Assembly: GCF_018325905.1 (NCBI RefSeq)
Contig: NZ_AP021901.1
Location: forward strand, 868,001-932,000
Source: Pseudomonas sp. St316
GTDB taxonomy: Bacteria > Pseudomonadota > Gammaproteobacteria > Pseudomonadales > Pseudomonadaceae
Reading direction: 5' to 3'
DNA length: 64,000 nucleotides
Part shown: piece by piece, positions 26,020 through 33,516 of the stretch
How the letters are laid out: every line of letters begins with the position of its first letter
How positions within the stretch are numbered: the first letter of the stretch is position 1
Made by a program: the position numbers and the translations under genes
The notes under the pieces: model-generated
Seen by the model: the letters and a program-made list of their open reading frames with translations, nothing else
The model's database searches: none
What the model was told of the DNA's origin: nothing

Positions 26020-26122
26020 GGAAATCGTAAACGTGGCGGTAAAGGGCAATGTCGTGGCTTCCTTCACTGCACGGTGCGGCCCATAATCGCCGATCTGTGC
26101 AGTGATGGCCGTGAGCCCCGCA

Positions 26123-26800
26123 ATGACCATGAATCCAGAGCTTTCCGCAACGCTCGACGAACCCGTCGCCGCGCCGCGCAAGAGTCGCAAGAACAACCCG
26201 GAGAAGACCCGGGAGAACATTCTTCAGGAAGCCATCGTCGAGTTCGTCCAGCAAGGCCTGGCCGGTGCCCGGGTCGACGCCATCGCCGAGCGCATCCACA
26301 CCTCCAAGCGCATGATCTACTACTACTTCGGCAGCAAGGAGCAGTTGTACGTCGAGGTGCTGGAAAAACTCTATGGAGATATCCGCACCACCGAGAGCCG
26401 CCTGCACCTGGCGGAACTGGCCCCGGTCGATGCGATCCGGCGCCTGGTGGAGTTCACCTTCGATCACCACGATCGTAATGTGGATTTCGTGCGCATCGTC
26501 TGCATCGAGAACATCCACAACGCCGAGTACGTGAAGCAGTCAGGTGCGATCAAGGCGATGACCAATACCATCCTCGATTCCCTGGGCGTGATCCTGCGGC
26601 GCGGCGCTGAAGAGGGCGTGTTCCGTGCCGGCCTCGAGCCGCTGGATGTGCATCTGCTGATCAGTTCGTTCTGTTTTTACCGCGTGTCCAATCGCCAGAC
26701 ATTTGGTGAGATCTTTCAGATCGACCTGTCGGATGATGCGATCAAGCAGCGGCATCGCGCGATGGTCTGTGAGTCGGTGCTGCGGTATCTGCAGCCCTGA
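26123..26800 (+). CDS. TetR-family transcriptional regulator
   Basis: About 225 residues. N-terminal helix-turn-helix NPEKTRENILQEAIVEFVQQGLAGARVDAIAERIHTSKRMIYYYFGSKEQLYVEVL, then a helical ligand domain (TetR_C type with VCIENIHNAEYVKQSG). Several in-frame starts lie close together (26102, 26105, 26123, 26129) and none has a clear ribosome site; 26123 is a compromise. It follows quiC by 103 bases on the same strand and probably regulates the same cluster, giving two regulators of different families in one island. Confidence 0.88.
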   Translation: MTMNPELSATLDEPVAAPRKSRKNNPEKTRENILQEAIVEFVQQGLAGARVDAIAERIHTSKRMIYYYFGSKEQLYVEVLEKLYGDIRTTESRLHLAELAPVDAIRRLVEFTFDHHDRNVDFVRIVCIENIHNAEYVKQSGAIKAMTNTILDSLGVILRRGAEEGVFRAGLEPLDVHLLISSFCFYRVSNRQTFGEIFQIDLSDDAIKQRHRAMVCESVLRYLQP

Positions 26801-26825
26801 CACCGAACCCTGACTCTGAAACCTT

Positions 26826-26914
26826 TGTGGGCGCGAGCTTGCTCGCGATGACGGTGTTTCAGTCAACATTGATGCTGACTGATCCAACGCTATCGCGAGC
26901 AAGCTTGCTCCCAC
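26826..26914. repeat. REPIN with mutated left arm
   Basis: TGTGGGCGCGAGCTTGCTCGC from 26826 and TATCGCGAGCAAGCTTGCTCCCACA ending at 26914. Both arms differ from the family A consensus at single bases (A to C, and C to T). It separates the convergent TetR and aroE-type genes. Confidence 0.85.
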
Positions 26915-26933
26915 AGGGGATTGTCACCAGGCT

Positions 26934-27791
26934 TTAGTGATTCATGCTTTGGAAATGCGCCAGCATCCGCTGCGCATCTGGCGCCACGCCGCTGAACAGT
27001 TCGAAGGCCTTCACCGCCTGGAACACGGCCATGTTGCCGCCATCCAGGGTGCGGCAGCCGACCGCGCGGGCGTTGCGCAGCAGTTCGGTTTCCAGTGGGA
27101 AGTAGACGATTTCCGCGACCCACAAAGTGCCGCGCAACAGTTCGACCGGCACCGGCATGCCCGGTAATTTTGCCATGCCCATGGGCGTGGTGTTCACCAG
27201 GCCGTCGGCCTCGGCCATGGCGGTGGGCAGGTCATGCCCGGCACGGGCGCGGCCAGCGCCGAAGTGTTGATTCAAGTTGTTGGCCAGCGCCTCGGCACGG
27301 CTGACCTCGACGTCAAAAATGCTCAGGGTTTCTACGCCTTCCATCAACAGCGCGTGGGCCACCGCCGCGCCGGCGCCACCAGCGCCCATCTGGACCACAC
27401 GCTTGCGCGCCACATCCCCCAGGCCGCGACGAAAACCTTCGGCGAACCCCAGGCAGTCGGTGTTGTGGCCGATGCGCTTGCCGTCCTTGAGCACGACGGT
27501 ATTGACCGCGCCGATACCGCGGGCCTCGGGTGACAATTCATCGAGCAGCGGGATGATCGCCTGCTTGCAGGGGAAGGTGATGTTCAGGCCGGTGAAGTCC
27601 ATGCGCTCGGCTGCTACCAGTAGATCGGCCAGGGCGCCGCTGTCGAGTTTCAGCACGTCGAGGTCGATCAGGCGATACAGGTAACGCATGCCCTGGGCAT
27701 CGCCTTCGCGCTCATGCATCGCAGGCGTGCGAGAGGCCTGGATGCCCGCGCCGATTAGGCCGGCCAGCACAGTGATATTCGACATGCTCAT
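26934..27791 (-). CDS. Shikimate/quinate dehydrogenase paralogue, probably NAD-dependent
   Basis: 285-residue AroE-family enzyme oxidising shikimate (or quinate) to the 3-dehydro compound. The substrate Lys76 (LNITFPCKQ) and Asp112 (NTDCLGF) are kept, and the dinucleotide loop is MGAGGAGAAVA. After the second strand the sequence is IFDVEVSRAEAL: an Asp (160) replaces the Asn-Arg pair of NADP-dependent AroE, which points to NAD as cofactor and a catabolic role. The start ATG at 27791 overlaps the aroQ stop by one base (TGATG) and is preceded by GAAGGG. The biosynthetic aroE is expected elsewhere. Confidence 0.88.
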   Translation of the reverse strand: MSMSNITVLAGLIGAGIQASRTPAMHEREGDAQGMRYLYRLIDLDVLKLDSGALADLLVAAERMDFTGLNITFPCKQAIIPLLDELSPEARGIGAVNTVVLKDGKRIGHNTDCLGFAEGFRRGLGDVARKRVVQMGAGGAGAAVAHALLMEGVETLSIFDVEVSRAEALANNLNQHFGAGRARAGHDLPTAMAEADGLVNTTPMGMAKLPGMPVPVELLRGTLWVAEIVYFPLETELLRNARAVGCRTLDGGNMAVFQAVKAFELFSGVAPDAQRMLAHFQSMNH

Positions 27792-28231
27792 CAACCCTTC
27801 AACCGCTGACTGAAATGTTCCAGGGCCAGGCGATAACCGTGGCTGCCAAACCCGCACATCACGCCAATGGCAACGGATGAGACGAAGGAGTGATGGCGGA
27901 AGGTTTCGCGGGCGTGGACGTTGGACAGGTGGACTTCGATGACCGGTACTTCGCTGGCCACCAGGGCATCGCGGATCGCCACGGAGGTGTGGGTCCAGGC
28001 CGCCGGGTTGATGACGATACCGGCGCATCGGCCACGGGCGCCGTGAATCCAGTCCAGCAGTTCGCCCTCCTGGTTGGTCTGGCGAAACTCCACCGCCAGG
28101 CCGAATTCTTCAGCGGTGCGGCCGCACAGTGCCGAGATGTCAGCCAGGGTTTCATGGCCATAGGTCGCCGGCTCGCGGGTGCCGAGCAGGTTCAGGTTCG
28201 GGCCGTTGAGCACCAGAACGATCGGAGGCAT
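27791..28231 (-). CDS. aroQ: Type II 3-dehydroquinate dehydratase
   Basis: 146-residue AroQ, converting 3-dehydroquinate to 3-dehydroshikimate. Hallmarks: [20 protein letters not shown] with catalytic Tyr24, [32 protein letters not shown] and [11 protein letters not shown] with catalytic His. First gene of a two-gene unit with the dehydrogenase; translation is coupled through TGATG. With quiC and the MFS gene this would convert quinate or shikimate to protocatechuate. A second aroQ next to accB/accC is usual in Pseudomonas, so this copy is probably the catabolic one. Confidence 0.93.
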   Translation of the reverse strand: MPPIVLVLNGPNLNLLGTREPATYGHETLADISALCGRTAEEFGLAVEFRQTNQEGELLDWIHGARGRCAGIVINPAAWTHTSVAIRDALVASEVPVIEVHLSNVHARETFRHHSFVSSVAIGVMCGFGSHGYRLALEHFSQRLKG

Positions 28232-28343
28232 CGCAATTTCTCCACATTTTTATTGTTGGTGTCGGCGGGGTTTCAGCCGCTGCAGATAAATTGTACTAGA
28301 TGGTTAATTTGGTCAAATAAAGCAGCCGACATCGGCCAATAAG

Positions 28344-28360
28344 TGTTCGATGATCGAACA
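28344..28360. promoter_or_regulatory. PcaR-like palindromic operator upstream of aroQ
   Basis: TGTTCGATGATCGAACA is a perfect inverted repeat of two 8-base arms around a single G. The inner 15 bases agree with the recalled PcaR sequence at 13 positions. It is 113 bases before the aroQ start and close in sequence to the site at 23981, so the same regulator may control both units. Confidence 0.6.
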
Positions 28361-28406
28361 TGACTCTCAATCGAGGCAGGGATGGAATTGTGGCGAGGGT
28401 ATTTAT

Positions 28407-28433
28407 CTGTGGGAGCAAGCCTTGCTCCCACAG
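28407..28433. repeat. Single REP hairpin, family B
   Basis: CTGTGGGAGCAAG and its exact complement around one C, a 27-base palindrome. A solitary short unit made of the two conserved ends joined directly, as if the inner part of a REPIN had been deleted. It follows a fragment of the GTGGCGAGGG repeat at 28390-28400. Confidence 0.85.
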
Positions 28434-28475
28434 CGCTTTGTCCAGTCCCGCCCAGAGGGGAGGACGCCCCGGCGG

Positions 28476-29555
28476 TTAACGCCGAGTCAATAACACCCCG
28501 GACTCCATATGCTGGGTCCAAGGAAATTGATCGAACAACGCGCAGCGCGTGATGCGGTGGGTGTCGTTCAGTTGCGCGATATTCGCGGCGAGGGTTTCCG
28601 GGTTGCAGGAGATGTAGAGGATGTTGTCAAAACGCCGGGTCAACTCGCAGGTATCCGGGTCCATGCCCGCGCGAGGCGGGTCGACGAAGACACTGCCGAA
28701 TTCGTAGCTTTTCAGGTCGATGCCGTGCAGGCGGCGGAACGGCCGGACTTCGTTCAGGGCTTCGGTCAGTTCTTCGGCGGACAGGCGCACCAGCGTGACG
28801 TTATCCACCGCGTTTTCGCTAAGGTTGCTCAGCGCGGCGTTCACCGAGGTCTTGCTGATTTCGGTGGCCAGCACTTTGCGCACGCGGGTGGCCAGGGGCA
28901 GGGTGAAGTTGCCGTTGCCGCAGTACAACTCCAGCAGATCGTCGCTGCGATCGCCCAGTGCGTCATAAGCCCAGTTGAGCATCTTCTGGTTCACTGTGCC
29001 GTTGGGCTGGGTGAAGGCGCCTTCGGGTTGGCGATAACTGAAGGTACGACCGCCCACTTCGAGTTTCTCCACCACGTAGTCATGGCCGATCACTTCGCGT
29101 TTGCCCTTGGAGCGGCCAATGATGCTCACGCCCAGGTCAGCCGCCAGTTTCGAGGCGGCCGCGTGCCAGTGCTCATCCAGCGGACGGTGATAACACAGGG
29201 TGATCATCGCATCGCCCGCCAAGGTAGTCAGGAACTCCACCTGGAACAGCTTGTGGCTCAGGGGCGCGCTGGCTTGCCAGGCGGCCTTGAGTTGCGGCAT
29301 CAACTGGTTGATGCGCAGGCTGGCAATGGGAAACGCCTCAATGAGGATCGGTGTGCGCTTGTCGTCCTGGGAGAACATTGCGTAGTGCCGTTCGCCGGCC
29401 TCGCGCCAGAGACGGAATTCGGCGCGCAGGCGGAAGTTCTCCAGCGGCGAATCGAACACCGCAGGTTGCGGTGCATCGAACGGCGCCAACAGGTCACGCA
29501 AGCGGGTGACCTTGTCCTGGAGCTGAGTGGCGTAGGCTTGGGAATCAAAAGTCAT
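28476..29555 (-). CDS. trmA: tRNA (uracil-5-)-methyltransferase
   Basis: 359-residue TrmA, making 5-methyluridine at position 54 of tRNAs with S-adenosylmethionine. Sequence signs: [13 protein letters not shown] (SAM motif), [20 protein letters not shown] and the catalytic Cys in [16 protein letters not shown]. Standard length and normal start (ATG at 29555). The upstream permease stop overlaps this ATG by four bases (ATGA), so trmA is the second gene of an operon with a purine transporter, an unusual but plausible RNA/nucleobase association. Confidence 0.95.
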   Translation of the reverse strand: MTFDSQAYATQLQDKVTRLRDLLAPFDAPQPAVFDSPLENFRLRAEFRLWREAGERHYAMFSQDDKRTPILIEAFPIASLRINQLMPQLKAAWQASAPLSHKLFQVEFLTTLAGDAMITLCYHRPLDEHWHAAASKLAADLGVSIIGRSKGKREVIGHDYVVEKLEVGGRTFSYRQPEGAFTQPNGTVNQKMLNWAYDALGDRSDDLLELYCGNGNFTLPLATRVRKVLATEISKTSVNAALSNLSENAVDNVTLVRLSAEELTEALNEVRPFRRLHGIDLKSYEFGSVFVDPPRAGMDPDTCELTRRFDNILYISCNPETLAANIAQLNDTHRITRCALFDQFPWTQHMESGVLLTRR

Positions 29556-30847
29556 GCGTTGAACCAACCCAACTTGATCACGAACAGAATGGACAGAATG
29601 ACCAGCGCCGGGTTCAGCTCACGACCACGGCCAGAGACCAGTTTGATGGCGGTCCAGGCGATGAAGCCGAAAGCGATGCCGTTGGCGATGGAATAGGTGA
29701 ACGGCATTGCCAGGGCGGTCACCACCACTGGCGCGGCGACGGTGATGTCATCCCAGTCGATCTCCGCCAGGCCCGAGGTCATCAGCACGGCGACGAACAA
29801 CAGGGCTGGGGCGGTGGCGAAGGGCGGCACGCTGGCGGCCAGTGGCGAGAAAAACAGCGCCAGCAGGAACAGGACCGCCACCACGATGGCGGTCAGGCCG
29901 GTGCGGCCGCCGGCGCTGACGCCCGCCGCCGATTCGATGTAGCTGGTGGTGGTGGAGGTGCCCAGCAGCGAGCCGGCCATGGCGGCGGTGCTGTCGGCGA
30001 TCAGCGCACGGCCCATCTTCGGCATGTGGCCGTCCTTGCCCATCAAGCCGGCGCGCTTGGCAACGCCGATCAAGGTGCCAGAGTTGTCGAACAGGTCGAC
30101 GAACAGGAAGGCGAAGATCACGCTCACCAGGCCGATGTCCAGGGCGCCCTTGATGTCCAGTTGCAGGAAGGTTGGGGCCAGGGAAGGCGGCATCGATATC
30201 ACGCCGCCGAACGAGGTGAAGCCCATCAGGATCGAGACGATGGTCACCGCGAGGATGCCGATCAGCACCGCGCCGCGTACTTTCAAGGCTTCGAGGGCAA
30301 CGATCAGGACAAAGCCGAGGGTCGCGAGGATCGGCGCCGGTTGTTTCAAGTCGCCGAGGCCGACCATGGTCGCCGGGTTCTTCACCACGATGCCGGCATT
30401 GTTCAGGGCGATCAGCGCCAGGAACAGGCCGATACCGGCGGCAATGGCCGAGCGCAGCGGCAGCGGGATGCTGTTGATGATCCACTCGCGGATGCGAAAG
30501 ATCGACAGCAGGAAGAACAGCACGGCGGAGATGAACACTGCGCCCAGCGCCACTTGCCAGGTGTGGCCCATGTGCAGGACCACGGTGTAGGTAAAGAAGG
30601 CATTCAGGCCCATGCCCGGTGCGAGGGCGATCGGGTAGTTGGCGATCAGGCCCATGACCGTGGAGCCAATGGCCGCTGCCAGGCAGGTGGCGACGAACAC
30701 CGCACCCTTGTCCATGCCGGTTTCGCCGAGGATGCTCGGGTTGACGAACAGGATGTAGGCCATGGCCAGGAACGTTGTGACGCCCGCCAGGATCTCGGTC
30801 CGCACGTTGGTGTTATGTGCCTTGAGTTGAAACAGCCTTTCCAGCAT
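29552..30847 (-). CDS. NCS2-family purine (adenine/guanine/hypoxanthine) permease
   Basis: 431-residue inner-membrane nucleobase transporter of the AzgA/AdeQ/GhxP group. Start at 30847 with GGGGAG in front; [40 protein letters not shown] is the group's typical opening. Further marks: [39 protein letters not shown] and [27 protein letters not shown]. About 12-14 helices. It overlaps trmA by four bases. A promoter-like extended -10 lies about 110 bases upstream, implying a fairly long untranslated leader. Confidence 0.92.
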   Translation of the reverse strand: MLERLFQLKAHNTNVRTEILAGVTTFLAMAYILFVNPSILGETGMDKGAVFVATCLAAAIGSTVMGLIANYPIALAPGMGLNAFFTYTVVLHMGHTWQVALGAVFISAVLFFLLSIFRIREWIINSIPLPLRSAIAAGIGLFLALIALNNAGIVVKNPATMVGLGDLKQPAPILATLGFVLIVALEALKVRGAVLIGILAVTIVSILMGFTSFGGVISMPPSLAPTFLQLDIKGALDIGLVSVIFAFLFVDLFDNSGTLIGVAKRAGLMGKDGHMPKMGRALIADSTAAMAGSLLGTSTTTSYIESAAGVSAGGRTGLTAIVVAVLFLLALFFSPLAASVPPFATAPALLFVAVLMTSGLAEIDWDDITVAAPVVVTALAMPFTYSIANGIAFGFIAWTAIKLVSGRGRELNPALVILSILFVIKLGWFNA

Positions 30848-30955
30848 GTCTGCTCCCCGTGGCGCGCCCGGCGCCGTGAATGTATCGACCTCAACAGCAA
30901 AGCACAGGTCGCCAGCGGCGCCCGGGAATTTTCTGCGGGTCGGAAAAAGCCGCGC

Positions 30956-30961
30956 ATCATA
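30956..30961 (-). promoter_or_regulatory. Candidate -10 element of the purine permease operon
   Basis: On the minus strand the bases TGGTATGAT form an extended -10 hexamer TATGAT preceded by TG. No good -35 is visible. Transcription from here would leave a leader of roughly 100 bases before the ATG at 30847. Confidence 0.35.
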
Positions 30962-31051
30962 CCAGCAGCGTAGCGTTGTGGCTGCGATCGTCGTCGATGT
31001 TTTGCCAACGCGCCAAGTGGGCCATACTGCGCGCGGTTCCTGGAGATCTCT

Positions 31052-31507
31052 ATGTATTGCATGAATAAAAAGCGGCTGGCGGCGGTGGGCTGCATGCTGG
31101 GCTGGTGGTTGTCCGGCCAGGCAGCGAATGCCGCGTCGGCACCGCCGTTGAGCGAGGTCAAGGTGCTCAAGGTCGAGTCGCCGGCCTGTGGCTTCGAGGA
31201 CATCGTCCCGGGGCAGGCGCAGACGCGTTGCGATCACAGTGGCCCGAATATCAAGGTCTACGTGCTGGAGGTTGGCTATGGCCATCAACCGCATGTCACC
31301 CTGGACGGCTTTGAAGTCGACGGCACCCGCTCGCCGGTGTGCGCGTTCAGCAACGGCAATCTCAATGACTGCTCCGTGCGGACCAAAGTCGTCGGCTATT
31401 TGTACATCTTCGACCTGAAGGGCAAGCAAGAGGGCACCTTCAGCTTCAGCAACCAGTCGATCAACGCACCGGGCAACCGGATGTCGACCCAGCTGTACAT
31501 CAAATAA
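31052..31507 (+). CDS. Small exported protein, DUF4879/YolA-like
   Basis: 151-residue predicted secreted protein. GGAG lies seven bases before ATG 31052. Signal peptide residues 1-28 (KKRLAAVGCMLGWWLSGQAANA). The mature part has four cysteines (ACGFED, TRCDHSG, PVCAFS, DCSVRT), which would make two disulfides, and beta-rich segments (IKVYVLEVGYGHQPHVTLDGFEVDG, VVGYLYIFDLKGKQEGTFSF). I associate it with DUF4879, found in B. subtilis YolA, from memory. Function unknown. Confidence 0.68.
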   Translation: MYCMNKKRLAAVGCMLGWWLSGQAANAASAPPLSEVKVLKVESPACGFEDIVPGQAQTRCDHSGPNIKVYVLEVGYGHQPHVTLDGFEVDGTRSPVCAFSNGNLNDCSVRTKVVGYLYIFDLKGKQEGTFSFSNQSINAPGNRMSTQLYIK

Positions 31508-31519
31508 CCGCTGTCCCCC

Positions 31520-31615
31520 GTAGGCGCTGTCGAGCGAAGCGCGGCTGCAATCTTTTCCCTGACGCTTGAATCCCAAGCGCCTATCAAAGGATCGCAGCCT
31601 TGGGCAGCTCCTACA
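31520..31615. repeat. REP-like element of a different family
   Basis: GTAGGCGCTGTCGAGCGAAG at the left and GCAGCCTTGGGCAGCTCCTAC at the right form a degenerate inverted repeat of the GTAGGAGCTG type common in Pseudomonas intergenic DNA (with TGCGATCTTTT-like parts at 31546-31556 and GATCGCAGCC at 31590-31599). It fills the gap between the DUF4879-like and DJ-1-like genes. Confidence 0.7.
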
Positions 31616-31646
31616 CTATAGGTATCAGCCAGTGGAGAGCGCGCCC

Positions 31647-32213
31647 ATGATTCCAGGAACCAAGATCCCCCGAGCCCTGATCGTTGTCGCCGAAGGTGTC
31701 GATGACCTGCAGACCGTTACCCTGATCGATGTGCTGCGTCGAGCGCAGATCGAAACCGTGGTGGCGAGTATCGAAGGGCGGCGGATGCTCACCTGCGCCC
31801 GCGGCACGCGCTTGACGGCCGATGGCATGCTGGTGGACATGCTTGTGCAGGATTTCGACCTGATCGTCTTGCCCGGCGGCATCATTGGCGCCCAACACCT
31901 GGCGGCCCATCAGCCGCTGCAACAACTGATCAAGGGCCAGGCCGCCGCCGGACGTTTTTTTGCCGCCATCGCTGAAGCCCCGGCCCTGGCCTTGCAGGCA
32001 TTCGGCGTTCTGCGCCAGCGGCGCATGACCTGCCTGCCCGCCGTGAGCCAGCAGTTGTCCGGGTGCAGTTTTGTCGATCAGCCCGTGGTGGTGGATGGCA
32101 ACTGCATCACGGCCCAAGGTTCGGCCGCCGCCCTGGCGTTTGCCCTGGCGTTGGTGGAACAACTCAGCGGCAAGGGTGTGAGGAGCGTGGTGGCGGCGGA
32201 GTTGCTGGTCTGA
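31647..32213 (+). CDS. DJ-1/PfpI-like protein lacking the nucleophilic Cys
   Basis: 188-residue protein with the DJ-1/YajL fold: RALIVVAEGVDDLQTVTLIDVLRRA, FDLIVLPGGIIGAQHLAAHQPLQQLI, and a C-terminal VVDGNCITAQGSAAALAFALALVEQLSG matching the YajL ending. The nucleophile elbow is AAIAEAPALAL where YajL and DJ-1 read AAIC followed by small residues and Pro, so the reactive Cys is replaced by Ala109. The conserved supporting Glu is also changed (GVDDLQ). It should lack the usual chaperone/glyoxalase-type chemistry of the Cys. ATG at 31647 follows GTGGAGAG. Confidence 0.85.
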   Translation: MIPGTKIPRALIVVAEGVDDLQTVTLIDVLRRAQIETVVASIEGRRMLTCARGTRLTADGMLVDMLVQDFDLIVLPGGIIGAQHLAAHQPLQQLIKGQAAAGRFFAAIAEAPALALQAFGVLRQRRMTCLPAVSQQLSGCSFVDQPVVVDGNCITAQGSAAALAFALALVEQLSGKGVRSVVAAELLV

Positions 32214-32219
32214 CAGGTA

Positions 32220-32507
32220 TCAAGCGTGTTGTGGGAACGGTTCAATCACAGGCTGCACGCGCTGCTCGGCTTGCCACAAATCATAGTCGGTCTGGACGCC
32301 CAGCCAGACCCTGGCCTTGCCGATCCCGGCACGCTCCAGGCGCACGGCCAGGTCGGGGCTGATGGGCGCATGACCGTGCAAGACCCGGGAAAGATGAGGC
32401 CGGGCGAAACCCAGGTGCCGCGCCAGTTCGGTGACCGTGATACCCAGTTCGGGTAACACGTCCAGCCGCAAGGTTTCGCCAGGGTGTGGCGGATTGTGCA
32501 TGGGCAT
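32220..32507 (-). CDS. higA: HigA-type antitoxin
   Basis: 95-residue HTH_XRE antitoxin of the HigA/VapI group. The opening MHNPPHPGETLRLDVLPELGITVTELARHLGFARPHLSRVLHGHAPISPDLAVRLERAG and AAVWLGVQTDYDLW-type motif (here ARVWLGVQTDYDLWQ) are diagnostic. The start at 32507 has AGGAGG seven bases upstream; ATG 32501 is a second option. It follows higB by 15 bases, the inverted toxin-first order typical of hig loci. It should neutralise the toxin and repress the shared promoter. Confidence 0.92.
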   Translation of the reverse strand: MPMHNPPHPGETLRLDVLPELGITVTELARHLGFARPHLSRVLHGHAPISPDLAVRLERAGIGKARVWLGVQTDYDLWQAEQRVQPVIEPFPQHA

Positions 32508-32522
32508 GTTCCAGCCTCCTGA

Positions 32523-32801
32523 TCAGTGGTAGTCCAGATAATCGACCTGTTCGATATCGGACCCGATGAAACGAAAAATACCCCGCCAGTTTCCCGAAAC
32601 CCCCAGCGACCAGCAGCCATCCAGCTCACCCGTGAGCGGATGCAATCGCCATCCGGGAATATCCAAGTCGTTGGCGACCTGCGCCCTGTCCATGAACTGG
32701 AGCATGCGGGCCAGGCGTTTTCCGTGGTCCGACCGGATACCACGGGTCGACCCCGTCTCATAAAAGAGCCTGAGGCCTTTGTGCTGGAAGGATTTAATCA
32801 T
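32523..32801 (-). CDS. higB: HigB-type RelE-superfamily toxin
   Basis: 92-residue ribosome-dependent mRNA interferase of the HigB/RelE group. MIKSFQHKGLRLFYETGSTRGIRSDHGKRLARMLQFMDRA and the C-terminal PGWRLHPLTGELDGCWSLGVSGNWRGIFRF are characteristic; the Arg/Lys-rich surface and final HDYH-like tail (here DYLDYH) are present. Start at 32801 chosen by family length; an in-frame extension to 32855 would run through the operator. First gene of the higBA unit, directly downstream of a palindromic operator. Confidence 0.92.
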   Translation of the reverse strand: MIKSFQHKGLRLFYETGSTRGIRSDHGKRLARMLQFMDRAQVANDLDIPGWRLHPLTGELDGCWSLGVSGNWRGIFRFIGSDIEQVDYLDYH

Positions 32802-32833
32802 GGATAAGAGTGTAAGGCGATACATTACAGTCG

Positions 32834-32855
32834 GTGCGGTATATATGTACCGCAC
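32834..32855. promoter_or_regulatory. Palindromic operator of higBA
   Basis: GTGCGGTA (32834-32841) and TACCGCAC (32848-32855) are perfect arms around TATATG. The site lies 33 bases before the higB start, with a TGTAAT hexamer on the minus strand beside it as a possible -10. This arrangement suits autorepression by HigA dimers. Confidence 0.75.
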
Positions 32856-32991
32856 AGGTCACTTGAATCCGTGCTTCTTGCGTGGTCACGGCATCGCAAT
32901 TGCCTTGAACGCTCACCCCACCCAGAAGTCGTACCCCTTATGACGGCGGTTTCCCAAAACGCCGCGAGTACGACCAACCGTGAGGTGTTCC

Positions 32992-33516
32992 ATGAGCGCG
33001 ACTCTGTCCGAAGCGACGTCGACGTCCTTCGTCCGTCATCCGATCCGTCTGACCCTCAATGGCCAAGTGCGAGAGTTGCAAGTGCTGGCCTGGACCACGT
33101 TGCTGGACCTGCTGCGTGAGCAACTGGACCTGGTGGGCAGCAAGAAAGGCTGCGACCACGGCCAGTGTGGCGCCTGTACGGTGCTGCGCGATGGCAAACG
33201 GATCAATGCCTGCCTGACCCTGGCGGTCATGTGCGACGGCACCGAATTGACCACCATCGAAGGCTTGGCCGGTGATGACGTATTGCATCCCATACAGCAG
33301 GCGTTCATCACCCATGACGCATTCCAGTGCGGTTACTGCACGCCGGGGCAGATCTGTTCCGCGGTGGGGCTGGCCAACGAGGGCAGGGCGCAGACCCGCG
33401 CGCAAATCAGTGAACTGATGAGCGGTAACCTGTGCCGCTGCGGGGCCTACACCCACATTTGTGATGCCATCGAAGAGGCATTGCCGCTCTGCCGGCAACC
33501 GGGAGGTGATCAATGA
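32992..33516 (+). CDS. Aldehyde oxidoreductase [2Fe-2S] subunit (PaoA/YagT-like)
   Basis: 174-residue iron-sulfur subunit of a xanthine-oxidase-family enzyme. Plant-ferredoxin-type cluster: GCDHGQCGACTVL with the fourth Cys in INACL; second cluster: FQCGYCTPGQ and LSGNLCRCG-type motif (here SGNLCRCGAY). ATG at 32992 follows TGAGGT. E. coli PaoA carries a long twin-arginine signal; this protein starts only about 20 residues before the ferredoxin fold and shows no RR motif, so the complex is probably cytoplasmic. It overlaps the next gene by four bases (ATGA). Confidence 0.9.
   Translation: MSATLSEATSTSFVRHPIRLTLNGQVRELQVLAWTTLLDLLREQLDLVGSKKGCDHGQCGACTVLRDGKRINACLTLAVMCDGTELTTIEGLAGDDVLHPIQQAFITHDAFQCGYCTPGQICSAVGLANEGRAQTRAQISELMSGNLCRCGAYTHICDAIEEALPLCRQPGGDQ

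Noticed and set aside
28476..30847. Separate promoter for trmA
   Set aside because: trmA's ATG overlaps the permease stop by four bases and no promoter-like sequence was seen, so an operon is the simpler reading.
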